The notes under the pieces were generated by a model that saw only the letters and a program-made list of their open reading frames with translations, was not told the origin of the DNA and did no database searches. 64,000 bases of DNA from Rhizobium cauense (GTDB lineage Bacteria > Pseudomonadota > Alphaproteobacteria > Rhizobiales > Rhizobiaceae): assembly GCF_019511525.1 (NCBI RefSeq), contig NZ_JAEUAT010000016.1, forward strand, positions 1-64,000, written 5' to 3'. The translations under genes and the position numbers were made by a program. Each line of letters opens with the position of its first letter. Positions within the stretch are counted from its first letter, which is position 1. Below are positions 50,633 to 61,086 of this stretch, piece by piece.

Positions 50633-50890
50633 ATGGAAGCCAAGATAGATCACATTGCCCACGGCTGGGCACTCCTGTCGATGCAGGTTCCCCAACTTCG
50701 AAGGTTGGCACCCCATCGACAAAACATTGCCGAGATGTGTGAGTCTTACAGCCTGGCAGTATTACACCTCCAGACGCTTAGGAGCTCGACGCCGGAGTCC
50801 GATCATATTCGTGAGTACGAGGAGATGATCGCTGGGATCGAGGACGAGGCATCCTATTATTTAAAAATGTCTGCGCGCTGTTCGGCATGA
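50633..50890 (+). CDS. Hypothetical helical protein, 85 residues
   Basis: A short, helix-rich protein (HIAHGWALLSMQVPQLRRLA, HIREYEEMIAGIEDEASYYL). It lies between receiver 1 and kinase 1. The ribosome-binding site is weak (GGTGTAG). Family unknown. Confidence 0.45.
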   Translation: MEAKIDHIAHGWALLSMQVPQLRRLAPHRQNIAEMCESYSLAVLHLQTLRSSTPESDHIREYEEMIAGIEDEASYYLKMSARCSA

Positions 50891-51072
50891 GGAGCAATTC
50901 TTTTCCGCGTGGCTGCATCAGATCGGCGAACCAGGCGGACACTGCGTGGGCCATTGTAATTCCCCTCAAGAACCGAGTTCGACATCTTCGTGTTCGGATA
51001 TCATCGTAGTGGCCAACGAAGGACGCCTAAACGCCGTCTTCGTTCCAAGCATCGTTCTCACGACCTCAGACC

Positions 51073-52956
51073 ATGCTGAATAACATCTCTCATCATCTTG
51101 GTACGGGCATTCTGATCTTGAGTGCACTCATGGCGGCCATCTTCACAGTTGCTGATGTCGCTTTAGCGCAGAACCATTGGATCTCCGCATTTGCGGCAAA
51201 CGCGTGGAAGCTATTTTCGTTTGCGTTCGTGGTCATCCTTTACGATTACACTGGAAAACGTTGTGCAGGCGCCGACAATTGCCTCGACAGGCGATGCGTC
51301 ATGTCAGCCGACACCCATCATGTGGAGAAAGCCGAAGAAACTCTCAGGGCGCGGGAGCAAGAACTGGCGGACCTCAGCGAAACGCTTGCACGCGAGACCG
51401 CGGAGCGTACCAAGGCCGAGGCCGCCGGCCGCCAAGTTGGTCGCGACCTTGAGGCGATGCTTAGCAACATCCCGGTTCTGGTCCTTATGATGGATCCAGC
51501 TGGACGCGTTTTATTCACAAACGGATATTGGATTCAGGATGGCTACGAGAGCGCCGAGAGCCTGATCGCTCAACTGAACACAGATCCATCAGTTTTTCAC
51601 CATCCGGAAGACTATGTGACAATGCTGGAGAGGCGAAAATCCTCGATCGCCGAAGGGTCAAACTACTACCTTGAGCACCGGGTCCGCAGACCCGACGGTC
51701 TCTTTAGGTGGTTCCTGACCCGTACAACCGTCGCCAAGGACGACGAAGGCAATGTCGTCAAACGTTATCTTACTTCGATCGACATCGATGATCGAAAAAA
51801 AGCCGAGGAGGCTCTGGCGGCTCGGGAGCGCGAGTTGCAGCTTCTCATCGACACTGTACCGACCCCGATTTGGAGCCTTACCCCCGACGGCTCCATTTCT
51901 TACCTCAACAGACGTTTCGAAGCCGATTTTGGGCGAACTGTCGATGGTGCTGAGCTCCAGCCGATGGGCTGGAACGAGGTTCATCCGGACGAGAAACAGA
52001 CAGCAATGGAGAGCCTAGCTCACTCGCTCCAGACGGGAGAGCCGTACGCGATGCGATACAGGAGGCACACACATAGCGGCGTCTATCGGTGGGTGGATGT
52101 GAGAGCTGAGCCGCTACGCGATGAGGATGGTCGTATCGTGCGGTGGTACGGAGCGACCATCGACATTGACGACGAAATCCGAGCTCAAGAGGCATTGAAC
52201 GCTGCGCGGGAAAGGCTTTCTCGTGCCTCTCAACTTGCTACCGTATCCGAACTGTCTGCCTCGATCGCTCATGAACTTAACCAACCGCTTGCAGCGGCAG
52301 TAACCGGCAGCGAAGCTTCGCAGCGATGGCTGCTCACCGAGCCGCCAAATATTGAGCGAGCGCGAGCTACCCTTGATCGAGTCGTCCGAAATGCACGAAG
52401 CGCCGCCGAGGTCGTCGGACGGATCCACGCGCTTTTCACACAAGATACGATTCCTCGATCGCCCACCAATCTAAACGAGGTTATTGCCGAGGTGCTCGAG
52501 CTTATGAACGACCTGATAGTATCCGAAGGCGTCGTCCTGGAGGTTCGTCTTGAGGCGTTGCCAACTCTTCTTGTTGACGGCGTTCAGATCCAGCAAGTGA
52601 TGGTCAATTTGATTCGGAATGCTATCGATGCGATGAAACCACTCCTAGGCCAGACGAAATCGCTGCTGATCGCTTCGCGGCCGTTCGGAAAAGATGGAGC
52701 AATCGTCGAGGTTCACGACGTAGGCGAAGGCATCTCAAATCCTGATCGGATTTTCGAAGCGTTTTTTACCACGAAGCCAGATGGAAAGGGCTTGGGACTG
52801 GCTATTTGTCGCTCGATCATAGACGCGCATGGCGGTCGCCTCTGGGCAGAACTGACGGGTGCAAGGGGAACTGTAGTCAGTTTTACTCTGCCCGGCTTGG
52901 ATGGCATGAGCGAAGGCGCCGGCGATCAAAGCGAACTCTTCAGTGAAGGGGGCTGA
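51073..52956 (+). CDS. FixL-like PAS sensor histidine kinase (1)
   Basis: A 627-residue membrane kinase. Two hydrophobic segments (about residues 11-33 and 42-60) precede a coiled-coil linker (about 85-125), two PAS domains with PAC tails (about 130-250 and 258-372: RYLTSIDIDDRKKAEEALAA and RWYGATIDIDDEIRAQEALN), then the dimerisation helix ASIAHELNQPLAAAVTGSEA with phosphoacceptor His near 400. The ATPase part has VNLIRNAIDAM (N box), FEAFFTTKPDGKGLGLAICR (F/G2 boxes). No heme-PAS signature is certain. Partner is likely the receiver at 49741 or 60593. Confidence 0.93.
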   Translation: MLNNISHHLGTGILILSALMAAIFTVADVALAQNHWISAFAANAWKLFSFAFVVILYDYTGKRCAGADNCLDRRCVMSADTHHVEKAEETLRAREQELADLSETLARETAERTKAEAAGRQVGRDLEAMLSNIPVLVLMMDPAGRVLFTNGYWIQDGYESAESLIAQLNTDPSVFHHPEDYVTMLERRKSSIAEGSNYYLEHRVRRPDGLFRWFLTRTTVAKDDEGNVVKRYLTSIDIDDRKKAEEALAARERELQLLIDTVPTPIWSLTPDGSISYLNRRFEADFGRTVDGAELQPMGWNEVHPDEKQTAMESLAHSLQTGEPYAMRYRRHTHSGVYRWVDVRAEPLRDEDGRIVRWYGATIDIDDEIRAQEALNAARERLSRASQLATVSELSASIAHELNQPLAAAVTGSEASQRWLLTEPPNIERARATLDRVVRNARSAAEVVGRIHALFTQDTIPRSPTNLNEVIAEVLELMNDLIVSEGVVLEVRLEALPTLLVDGVQIQQVMVNLIRNAIDAMKPLLGQTKSLLIASRPFGKDGAIVEVHDVGEGISNPDRIFEAFFTTKPDGKGLGLAICRSIIDAHGGRLWAELTGARGTVVSFTLPGLDGMSEGAGDQSELFSEGG

Positions 52957-52992
52957 TAGACAAAGTTCGGGTGTTACATGAGCAAACCACAG

Positions 52993-53904
52993 CTATTTCA
53001 TCGGCGATTTTGCAACACTCTCTAACACGAAATGCCCGTTAAAAGCCTCTACCAAATCATCCTCAATATCGCACTCGGGTACTATCTCGAGAGTTCTTCT
53101 ACTTCCCAACCGCCTGCGCCCTAAACGGGGCACTGCATCGATGATATTTTTTGTTTGCGGATGTTGCGGCCGCTCGATCAGGGACGAGGTTGGCCCTAGC
53201 TCGACAATTCTACCTTTGTGTATGACGGCGACTCGGTCACAAAGCCGCGCGACGACAGACAGGTCGTGTGATATGAGGATACAAGACAACGACAATGCTT
53301 TTCTTATATCCTCTATCAACTCCAGGATTTGACCTTGAATCCGGACGTCAAGTGCGGAAACTGGTTCGTCTGCGACAAGGAGCATGGGCGAAGGGGCAAG
53401 AGCTCGAGCAATTGCAATGCGTTGGCGCTGGCCACCAGAAAATTCGTTGGGGTACCGATCTGCGTGCTCTCGCCTCAGTCCTACCCTTTCAAGGAGATTG
53501 CCTACCTCATGGCCGATTTCCTGCCAATCGGTGACTCCGCGGACGAAAATTGCCTCCCCAATTTGCCTGCCTATTTTCAAACGAGGGTTCAGGGAGGAGA
53601 ACGGGTCCTGAAAAATCATTTGACATTGAAGGAAGCGGCGGCGCCGTTCACCGGCGCGCAATGCGTCCATTCGCTCGCCACCAATGTAGATAGCGCCGCT
53701 CGTAGGATTCTCGAGACCCACAGCTATACGGCCGAATGTCGTTTTTCCTGCGCCGCTCTCGCCTATGATTCCTAGGGTTTCGCCAGCATTTAGCGCCAAA
53801 GAAACTTTATGAAGAGCAACGAACGGTCCGCCGAAGCGCTGGAAGACCTTCGTGATCGTTGTCGTTCTAAGTACAGGTTGCAAGGGAACCGCTAATGGCG
53901 TCAT
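52993..53904 (-). CDS. Peptide-type ABC importer ATPase (DppF-like)
   Basis: A 303-residue ATPase with GESGAGKTTFGRIAVGLENP near residue 52, FSGGQRQRIAIARALAPSPM near 167 and LLVADEPVSALDVRIQGQIL near 187. Its start overlaps the end of the DppD-like gene by four bases. It is the last gene of the five-gene operon between the two kinases. Confidence 0.95.
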   Translation of the reverse strand: MTPLAVPLQPVLRTTTITKVFQRFGGPFVALHKVSLALNAGETLGIIGESGAGKTTFGRIAVGLENPTSGAIYIGGERMDALRAGERRRRFLQCQMIFQDPFSSLNPRLKIGRQIGEAIFVRGVTDWQEIGHEVGNLLERVGLRREHADRYPNEFSGGQRQRIAIARALAPSPMLLVADEPVSALDVRIQGQILELIEDIRKALSLSCILISHDLSVVARLCDRVAVIHKGRIVELGPTSSLIERPQHPQTKNIIDAVPRLGRRRLGSRRTLEIVPECDIEDDLVEAFNGHFVLESVAKSPMK

Positions 53905-54722
53905 CTTGAGGCGCTGCGTAACGCAAGAGCTCTCTCTGGCGTGAGATATGAGGCAAGCAACGTTCTTGTGTATTCATGTTGAGGAGTGCGCAGGACATCT
54001 TCAACAGGTCCAACCTCTAAAATGCGTCCCCCCTTCATGACGGCCACGCGGTCGGCTACTTCAGCGACTACACCGATGTCATGCGAAATGAGAAGAATTC
54101 CCATATTCGACGCCATTTTAAGTTCGACTAGAAGATCTAAGACTTGTGCTTGAACTGTCACGTCAAGGGCTGTCGTCGGCTCATCGGCCAAAAGTATGGC
54201 TGGGCGCAAAGCGATCGCCGCGGCAAGCAAAACACGCTGTCGCAAGCCGCCCGAGAGCTGATGTGGAAAAAGCTGCATAATGCGATCGGGTTCTTTGACC
54301 CCCACATCAGACAATGCGGCTATCGCTGCTCTAGTGGCCGCCTTTCCGCCCAGCGATCTATGTCGCTTTAGTCCCTCTGTCATTTGCCGCGCCACAGTCA
54401 GAACCGGATTAAGTGATGACATCGGCTCTTGGAACACCATTCCAACCTTGGCGCCCCGAATGTCCTCCATCGATCGCCTGCTATTGGTCAATATTTCAGC
54501 ACCGTTCACCGATATCCGCCCGGCCGAGCGCGCGTTCTTGGGCAGCAGTTTCATTATGGAAAGCGCGGTCAAGCTCTTTCCACTGCCCGAGTCCCCAAGC
54601 AATGCGAGGATCTCTCCCCGCTCCAAGTCGAAGCTCACGTCTTCGACGGCCTTGAATTCGTCGGTTGTGTCCGAGAAAGTCACCGACAAATCCCGAACCT
54701 GAAGATACGGCAAACCCATCAA
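53901..54722 (-). CDS. Peptide-type ABC importer ATPase (DppD-like)
   Basis: A 273-residue ATPase with LLGDSGSGKSLTALSIM near residue 40, LSGGLRQRVLLAAAIALRPA near 155 and LADEPTTALDVTVQAQVLDL near 177. It partners the DppF-like ATPase; the start overlaps the permease stop (ATGA). Confidence 0.95.
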   Translation of the reverse strand: MMGLPYLQVRDLSVTFSDTTDEFKAVEDVSFDLERGEILALLGDSGSGKSLTALSIMKLLPKNARSAGRISVNGAEILTNSRRSMEDIRGAKVGMVFQEPMSSLNPVLTVARQMTEGLKRHRSLGGKAATRAAIAALSDVGVKEPDRIMQLFPHQLSGGLRQRVLLAAAIALRPAILLADEPTTALDVTVQAQVLDLLVELKMASNMGILLISHDIGVVAEVADRVAVMKGGRILEVGPVEDVLRTPQHEYTRTLLASYLTPERALALRSASR

Positions 54723-55561
54723 CGAAGCTTCCGACGTGGATCGAACCAGTCATGGAGACCGTCCCCGATCATATTGAACGAGATCACGGTTACACAAATA
54801 GCGCAACCTGGAAATAGGAGGACCCAGGGAGCCTGGGTAATGTAGTTGCGACCGGACGCAAGCATTCCGCCCCATTCGGGCGATGGTGGCTGTACGCCAA
54901 GTCCCAGAAATGACAAACCAGCAGAGGATAGTATGGCAGACGAAAAACCCAACGTTGCCATGGCGACGACGCTCTGACTGATGTTCGGCAGAAGATGGAC
55001 ACGTATTAGTCTTACGGGGCCAATGCCCGCCAATCTCGCAGCTTCGAGATAGGGCTTCGCCTTTTCTCCGGCGGACAAAGCGTAGGTAACACGCGCGTAA
55101 AATGGAACGAGACTTGCAGCAATAGCAAATGTGGCATTTTCGATGCCAGGCCCGAGGAATCCCAACAAGGCCAATGCAATGAGGATATCGGGAAACGAAT
55201 ACAATACATCAATAACCCGGAGGATCAGCATCTCAACATAACGACCAGAAAATGCTGCGGCGAAACCTAGAAGGCCGCCGATTGCTAGGCCGCATAGGAC
55301 GGCCACAAGGCCGACGCCGAGTGAGAGTCGGGTCCCCATGAGCACGCGGCTAAAAAGATCTCTCCCGAATTCGTCTGTGCCAAACAGATGTAGGGCCGAT
55401 GGAGCAGACAGCCGCGGGCCTACAGCCATCTTAAACGCGTCGTAGGGTGCTAGAATAGGCGCGAGGATCGCAACCATACTGATGAATGCCGCAAGCCCGC
55501 AACCGAAAGCTGCGGCGGGGGGGATAGTCCTTGCTTGTCTTGCCAGTCTTCGAACCGTCAT
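54719..55561 (-). CDS. Peptide-type ABC importer permease (DppC-like)
   Basis: A 280-residue permease. The start at 55561 overlaps the stop of the DppB-like gene (ATGA); the longer open frame is spurious. FGTDEFGRDLFSRVLMGTRL near residue 62 and the EAA loop YLEAARLAGIGPVRLIRVHL near 173 mark the family. Confidence 0.93.
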   Translation of the reverse strand: MTVRRLARQARTIPPAAAFGCGLAAFISMVAILAPILAPYDAFKMAVGPRLSAPSALHLFGTDEFGRDLFSRVLMGTRLSLGVGLVAVLCGLAIGGLLGFAAAFSGRYVEMLILRVIDVLYSFPDILIALALLGFLGPGIENATFAIAASLVPFYARVTYALSAGEKAKPYLEAARLAGIGPVRLIRVHLLPNISQSVVAMATLGFSSAILSSAGLSFLGLGVQPPSPEWGGMLASGRNYITQAPWVLLFPGCAICVTVISFNMIGDGLHDWFDPRRKLR

Positions 55562-56481
55562 GATTTTCTTATGCGGGGGTCGAGTAGGGCGTACAACACG
55601 TCGAGGAGTGTTGATATGATCACGATAGCTGTCGCGAAAACAACAATAAATCCTTGAACCATGGGGTAGTCCCTTGCCAGTATTGCTTGAACAGCAAGTC
55701 TCCCTACTCCGTTCCAAGCATAAACATTCTCGACAACTACCTGCCCCCCTAAAAGGTATGTAAAGACGAGTCCAGCAACAGTAATGATGTTGATCAGCGC
55801 TGGACGAAGCGCATGTATCAACAGAACTTGATGCTCTCTAAGGCCTCGCGCTCTTGCAGTCTTGATGTAGTCTTCCCCAAGAACCTCAACGAGCGCGGAC
55901 CGGGTGGCCCGAGATACCAGCGCACAGTATGCTAGACCAAGCGTCAACGCAGGTAGCACAAGATTTCGCCAACCCGTTCCAGCCACTGGAAGCCATCCCA
56001 GCTTTAGTGAAAACACGTGGAGTAGGATAAGCCCCGTCCAGAACGCCGGGATTGACGCGCCAATGATCAAAACAATCGTCACCACAGCATCGGCGACAGT
56101 ACCTCGCTTCACCGCGGAGAAAATACCCAAGGGAATTCCCACCAACAACGCAACGCCCAAGCCCGCTGTTGCAAGCATAAATGTGTTTAGTAGGCGCAGC
56201 AGCAAAACATCTAGGACAGGCTCGTTACCTCGTATAGTTCTGCCGAAATCTCCATTAAGAACGTTCCAGGCGTACAGCCCCACCTGCTGCCAAACGGGAA
56301 GGTCCAAACCCAATCGTGACCGCATTTCCGCCATGACCAGAGGGCTCGACGACAGACCAGGCGCCGCTAAGGCCGTCACCGGATCGCCCGGTATTAAATG
56401 GATCAGAAAACCTGCAAGGATGATGACGATCAGGATGGTGAGAAGTCCCAGAAGAACTTTATGAAGAATAAGACCAAGCAT
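55558..56481 (-). CDS. Peptide-type ABC importer permease (DppB-like)
   Basis: A 307-residue permease with LIHLIPGDPVTALAAPGLSS near residue 26 (GDP loop), NDFGRT-like NGDFGRTIRGNEP near 73 and the EAA loop KTARARGLREHQVLLIHALR near 208. It begins 54 bases after the binding-protein gene. Confidence 0.93.
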   Translation of the reverse strand: MLGLILHKVLLGLLTILIVIILAGFLIHLIPGDPVTALAAPGLSSSPLVMAEMRSRLGLDLPVWQQVGLYAWNVLNGDFGRTIRGNEPVLDVLLLRLLNTFMLATAGLGVALLVGIPLGIFSAVKRGTVADAVVTIVLIIGASIPAFWTGLILLHVFSLKLGWLPVAGTGWRNLVLPALTLGLAYCALVSRATRSALVEVLGEDYIKTARARGLREHQVLLIHALRPALINIITVAGLVFTYLLGGQVVVENVYAWNGVGRLAVQAILARDYPMVQGFIVVFATAIVIISTLLDVLYALLDPRIRKS

Positions 56482-56535
56482 TGGAAATCATTCTGTCGAA
56501 AGTCACTATCCCAAGCGGACAGCGCTCAACTGAGA

Positions 56536-58098
56536 CTAATCTGACACTGTGACGTCATTGAACAAAAACGAAACCATAAATCCCATTTTGAAGTCGTGAA
56601 CCTTTGAACTAGAAGCCATGAGCCAGCCCCAGCCCGGCGAAACAAGCGGAATTGCATAAGCATTGGTCAGGAGGTACTTCTGGATCTCGTGCAATTTTCT
56701 GGCGCGATCGTCTCCTGAAAGCTTCCGCTGCTCTTCAAGCATGATATCAAGATCCGCGTTCAATCCGAGATTAGATGCTCCCGGTCGCCTCCAAAGAAAA
56801 TAGAGATAGTCAGGGTCCACGCCCGACATTCCGAGGCTCAAAATGCTTGGCGTCCCCTCAGTCCTCGTATTCAATTCCGCGATATGACCGTAAAACGAAG
56901 CCACATCCCAAGTTTCTATTTCCGCTTGCACCCCTACCGCAGCCAGATCTTGCTGCATAATCTGATGCATCAGGTCCCACCCCTCTCCCTTGTAAACTAC
57001 AAGCTTGACTTTCAAAGGCCTGTCGGGGGTATACCCGGCCGCCGCCAGGATTGCTTTGGCGCCTGCTGGGTCGTACTTCACGCCCCACATTGCGCAAAGC
57101 TCTTCGTCGGTAGCAAACAAATTAGGAGCAACCGGGCAGGATGAAGGCTTTGAAAGCCCTTCGAAAGCAACGTCAGCGTAGGCCTTCCGGTTCAAAGCCA
57201 TTCCAATCGCCCTGCGGATGTTATGATCGTCGAGGGGTTTGATCTTCCAGGTGAAGGACGTAAACGTTTGCTGCCCCGAAAGCTCGGAGACATAAACTTT
57301 GAACTTACTGTTGCTAGCCAGATCTCTGGCTTCTTGCAAAGAGGGTTCAGCGAGGTCGACCTCACCTGACCGGAGGGCAGCCATTCGCGCTACCGCGTCG
57401 GGAATAACTTTAAAAATAAGCCTATCGATGTGTGGCTTCCCCGCATTTAAAACAAGCGGGTTCGTGTTCTTGTAATCGCCGTTCGCTTCGAGCTCGATGC
57501 TGTCATTCCTAGTCCACTTGTCAAACTTAAAGGGCCCGGTTCCAACCGGGATAAACGCCGCGTGGTTGAAGGATGAAGGACAGGGAAAGGCCGCTTGCAT
57601 ACCACTGAGAAATGCGGTGAATGGACCGTACCGCTCGGAAAGCGATACGTTTAGGACATTCCCATCGACCGCACTGCCGGTTATAGGTCCCCAGAGGGGC
57701 CGGTTGGGATTGAGTGTGGCAGGGTCAAGTGCTCGATCAAGGCTTTCCTTGGCGGCCTTGGCATCGAAAACCGTTCCATCGTGGCACTTGACACCTTCTC
57801 GTATCGTGAAGCTGTATGACTTGCCGTCATCGGAAATTTCCCAGTCGCTTGCGAGTCCAGGATGAATCGATCCATCTTTGTCCATCGTCAGCAACGTATC
57901 GAAAATAAGGTTGGTGACCTGTAACGAATATGTTGCAGCAACACTTTGAGGATCGAGACTGTCAGCGTCAAAAGGCCTAGCGATCACCAAATCGGCGGCC
58001 TTCGCCTGTCCGAAAACCAGCGCACCAAGCAAGAGCGAAAGAAGAACCGAGACCATTTGCAAAAAGAGCCCTTTTCGAATCATTGGTGGCACCGTCAC
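56536..58098 (-). CDS. Substrate-binding protein of the third peptide-type importer
   Basis: A 520-residue SBP_bac_5 protein with signal peptide (LLSLLLGALVFGQAKA, residues 19-34). GLASDWEISDDGKSYSFTIR near 81, FIPVGTGPFKFDKWTRND near 185 and NIRRAIGMALNRKAYADVAF near 296 are typical. Start is GTG preceded by GGGAG; an ATG five codons later lacks such a site. It heads the operon between kinase genes 1 and 2, so the transported solute may be related to the signal sensed. Confidence 0.93.
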   Translation of the reverse strand: MTVPPMIRKGLFLQMVSVLLSLLLGALVFGQAKAADLVIARPFDADSLDPQSVAATYSLQVTNLIFDTLLTMDKDGSIHPGLASDWEISDDGKSYSFTIREGVKCHDGTVFDAKAAKESLDRALDPATLNPNRPLWGPITGSAVDGNVLNVSLSERYGPFTAFLSGMQAAFPCPSSFNHAAFIPVGTGPFKFDKWTRNDSIELEANGDYKNTNPLVLNAGKPHIDRLIFKVIPDAVARMAALRSGEVDLAEPSLQEARDLASNSKFKVYVSELSGQQTFTSFTWKIKPLDDHNIRRAIGMALNRKAYADVAFEGLSKPSSCPVAPNLFATDEELCAMWGVKYDPAGAKAILAAAGYTPDRPLKVKLVVYKGEGWDLMHQIMQQDLAAVGVQAEIETWDVASFYGHIAELNTRTEGTPSILSLGMSGVDPDYLYFLWRRPGASNLGLNADLDIMLEEQRKLSGDDRARKLHEIQKYLLTNAYAIPLVSPGWGWLMASSSKVHDFKMGFMVSFLFNDVTVSD

Positions 58099-58451
58099 TT
58101 GCGGACTCCCTCAGCGACCGTTCCCCGGTGAAGCAAGCCATATCGTCATTTCACCAAACCAAGCGCAGTAAAATGGCCAAATATTTGGACGAGAAAATAA
58201 AATTTCCAAACTCTTAGGGCAAGCAACCCTTGGTAGGCTTCCGCGACCACCTATGGCCGAGTCGAGGTATGAACGAAACGATTGCACGGTGTTCAAATGC
58301 CTGCACACGATATATGCATGCAAAGATCGCAGTCGCTGGTTATAGCGGCAATCTATTATAGCTCCGCGGCTTCTCCGATGATATCGTGTGAGCCATGCAC
58401 GGGGTTGCTTCGGCGGTCCATGCGGAGTGGGGTGATCTGCTAAGGTGCGCG
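58099..58451. promoter_or_regulatory. Divergent promoter region, importer operon and kinase 2
   Basis: About 350 bases between the divergent binding-protein and kinase genes. The first part is AT-rich and holds the promoters. A short dyad ATATATGCATGCA (near 58310) is present. Receivers in the locus lack DNA-binding domains, so they would not bind here directly. Confidence 0.4.
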
Positions 58452-60065
58452 ATGGGCCGAAAGAGCCTCATACCAGTCATTTTCATATCCTTAATGCTGG
58501 TCGTGCTTTGGGTTCCCCTGTTGGTGTCACGGTCGTACAGCATTCTCGATATCGGCGCCGGATTGACCGGCACGGCCGCGGCCGTAAGTATCCTCTTCTG
58601 GCTTGCTCGACAAAGGACGCTGACCATCGACAGCAGGCAGCGTTTCATCGAAACCATTCCTGGCCTTGCATGGACTGCAGAAGACGACGGACAAATCAGC
58701 AGTATGAATTCTCATATGAGAGAGTTTTTACGCATATCAGACGGCTCGCTCGTGGTACCGCCTTCATCAATACATCCTGAAGACCGTCAAAAGACGTTTG
58801 ACCTTTGGATGCAGAAGGGCGGCTTGGGAAAGCCAGGCACTCATCGCCTCGTCGGTCCTGATGGCCGCCATCACTGGTTCCGGTCAGTGGTGCAGCCGGT
58901 ACGCGAAGCCGATGGCATGACCAATTGGACGTGGGGGACGTTTATCGATATTGGTGACCTCAAAGCCGCTGAGGAGGCCTTACGCACCAGCGAAGAGAAC
59001 CTCCGCGGTATTCTCGATCACATACCTGGGCAGATTTCCACGGCTGACGCCAACGGCATTCACGATTACTGCAACCAGATCGCCGAGACATTCTATGGAC
59101 ATTCCTACCACGAGCTGAATGGAATGGGGTTCACGAGGTTCGTCCATCCTGACGATCTGGATGGGTATATTTCGGAGGGCTGGGAACACATAAAGAAGGG
59201 AATTCCGATAGACCGTGCAGTCCGTTTGTTGCGGCATGATGGAGTTTACCGTTGGTTTCGGATCCGCATTAATCCGGCCTTTGACGCAGAAGGAAAAGTC
59301 ACTCGGTGGTATGGACTCCACAGCGACATCGACGACGAAGTTAGGACGCTAGAAGATCTCCAGCAAGCTCAGGAAAAACTTGCTCAGGCGTCCGCGTTCG
59401 CGGGGCTCGCAGAGCTAGCCGCATCTATCGCTCATGAAGTTAACCAGCCCCTCTCTGCCGTAGTCACCAATAGTGAGGCCTGCCAACTTTGGCTCACGGC
59501 GACGCCTCCGAATCTGGAAAGAGCGATTACAAGCTCCGACAGGGTTGTCCGTGACGCTAAGGAAGCGGCTGACGTCGTGAGGCGTGTGCGTGAACTCTTC
59601 GCGCAAAAGGTACCGCACAAGGGAAATATCAGTATCAATGAGGTCATAGAGGACGTGGTGGACTTGATACGAAAAAAATACGGGGGTCGAGGCCTGATCG
59701 TCAACACGGATTTAGACTTACAAGCTCCGCGTATATTCGCGGATCGCATTCAGATCCAGCAGGTCGTATTCAACCTCTCTCGCAACGGCGTAGAGGCAAT
59801 GTTCGCAAATGGCTCCGAGCCTATGACTTTAGATATTCGCACCCAATATGCCGACGACACGGTAGTGGTTGAAGTAAAAGACAACGGGGTCGGACTCGGC
59901 GACTCGCATCAGGTTTTCGAGCCCTTTTTTACGACCAAAACCGACGGGATGGGCATGGGGCTCTCGATTTGTCGTTCGATTGTTGACGCTCATAATGGCC
60001 GCCTGTGGGCGAAAGCGGGGCCATCTCGAGGGGCAATTTTCGCGTTTGAACTGCCAGTGGAGTAG
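58452..60065 (+). CDS. FixL-like PAS sensor histidine kinase (2)
   Basis: A 537-residue membrane kinase paralogous to kinase 1. AAGG six bases before the ATG at 58452 supports this start; the open frame extends 19 codons upstream. Two hydrophobic segments (about residues 6-24 and 31-50) lead to two PAS/PAC modules (about 65-165 and 180-300; RWYGLHSDIDDEVRTLEDLQ ends the second). The phosphoacceptor His lies in AASIAHEVNQPLSAVVTNSE near 328. The ATPase boxes are FNLSRNGVEAM and FEPFFTTKTDGMGMGLSICR. The adjacent receiver at 60593 is its likely partner. Confidence 0.93.
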   Translation: MGRKSLIPVIFISLMLVVLWVPLLVSRSYSILDIGAGLTGTAAAVSILFWLARQRTLTIDSRQRFIETIPGLAWTAEDDGQISSMNSHMREFLRISDGSLVVPPSSIHPEDRQKTFDLWMQKGGLGKPGTHRLVGPDGRHHWFRSVVQPVREADGMTNWTWGTFIDIGDLKAAEEALRTSEENLRGILDHIPGQISTADANGIHDYCNQIAETFYGHSYHELNGMGFTRFVHPDDLDGYISEGWEHIKKGIPIDRAVRLLRHDGVYRWFRIRINPAFDAEGKVTRWYGLHSDIDDEVRTLEDLQQAQEKLAQASAFAGLAELAASIAHEVNQPLSAVVTNSEACQLWLTATPPNLERAITSSDRVVRDAKEAADVVRRVRELFAQKVPHKGNISINEVIEDVVDLIRKKYGGRGLIVNTDLDLQAPRIFADRIQIQQVVFNLSRNGVEAMFANGSEPMTLDIRTQYADDTVVVEVKDNGVGLGDSHQVFEPFFTTKTDGMGMGLSICRSIVDAHNGRLWAKAGPSRGAIFAFELPVE

Positions 60066-60592
60066 GAAATCCGCCACGATTTTCGCTGCACGAGCATTCG
60101 GCTTCCTTGAGAAGTTCCCTAGCACTTGCTCCACGCACTGAGACGACGTGGCAAGTACATTTCGGGTGCATGCACATAACATAAACCCATTATATCCGTT
60201 GCAGCCCCAGCGATGCTATCATGACCACATTCTATCCTCGTGAACGCCTGCAGCCCTTAGCACTCCACAAAAGGCAGTGAAATGGGCCATTATAGAAGGG
60301 CGAGACTTCTGGTTTCAAAGGCCATGCCGCAGCTTTTCACCTGGATACCCGCGCACCTGAGCAGGCAGAATGATGGCGCATCTCGTTTTGTCGGTTTAAA
60401 GATTGCGATCGACACGAGATGTCCTTTCTTAACTCGAGAAAGTCACTTGGCCTGTCTCTCAACCTCTCGGGGAGAGGCTCGGTCACCGTGTCCAGCGGTG
60501 GGTCTCGACCGTTCAACGGATGATGACGCCCGCTTCCAGTATGTGACTTTTAAAAGCGTTTCGGCTTCGCGGGTCGAGGCAAGGATATTCTC
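60066..60592. other. Intergenic region upstream of receiver 2
   Basis: About 530 bases between kinase 2 and the receiver. An open frame of 104 codons overlaps the receiver start but is Arg/Ser-rich and not convincing. Its length suggests that the receiver has its own promoter. Confidence 0.4.
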
Positions 60593-60967
60593 ATGAGCGA
60601 TCGGTTGAGGCACGTAATCGACGTCGTAGATGACGACCCGCGAATTCTGGAAGCCTTGGGTGAACTACTGGAGTCAAAGGGTTACCTCGTGAACCTCTAC
60701 ACATCGGGGCAATTGCTCTTAGACAACGGCGAAGAGATTGGTGACTGCCTTATCACGGACCTCGGCATGCCCGGAATGGATGGATTTGAGCTATGTCGTC
60801 ACTTGAGGCTAACCAACCCCACCCTTCCTGTAATATTCATGACGGCCCGAAATGGCATTCATGATCAACAACGAGCTGACCGTTTTGAACATCACGGTCT
60901 ACTACAGAAGCCGTTTGATGCCGCGACGCTGCTCGCATCCGTTGAAAGCGCTATCCGTAGCAGATAG
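60593..60967 (+). CDS. Receiver-only response regulator (2)
   Basis: A 124-residue CheY-like receiver. VIDVVDDDPRILEALGELLE near residue 8 and DCLITDLGMPGMDGFELCRH (phosphoacceptor Asp 56) are clear, and GLLQKPF holds the conserved Lys. No output domain. Strong similarity to receiver 1 shows duplication. Co-directional with kinase 2. Confidence 0.92.
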   Translation: MSDRLRHVIDVVDDDPRILEALGELLESKGYLVNLYTSGQLLLDNGEEIGDCLITDLGMPGMDGFELCRHLRLTNPTLPVIFMTARNGIHDQQRADRFEHHGLLQKPFDAATLLASVESAIRSR

Positions 60968-61086
60968 TGAAACCATCGAGATGCTGATGAACTATTCTTC
61001 ATCCAGAGTGCTGACGAAATATATCTAAGTCAAAAAAAATGCCGAATTCGACTAGGTCGCGTCCCCATAAAAGGGTTTCGCTTTAG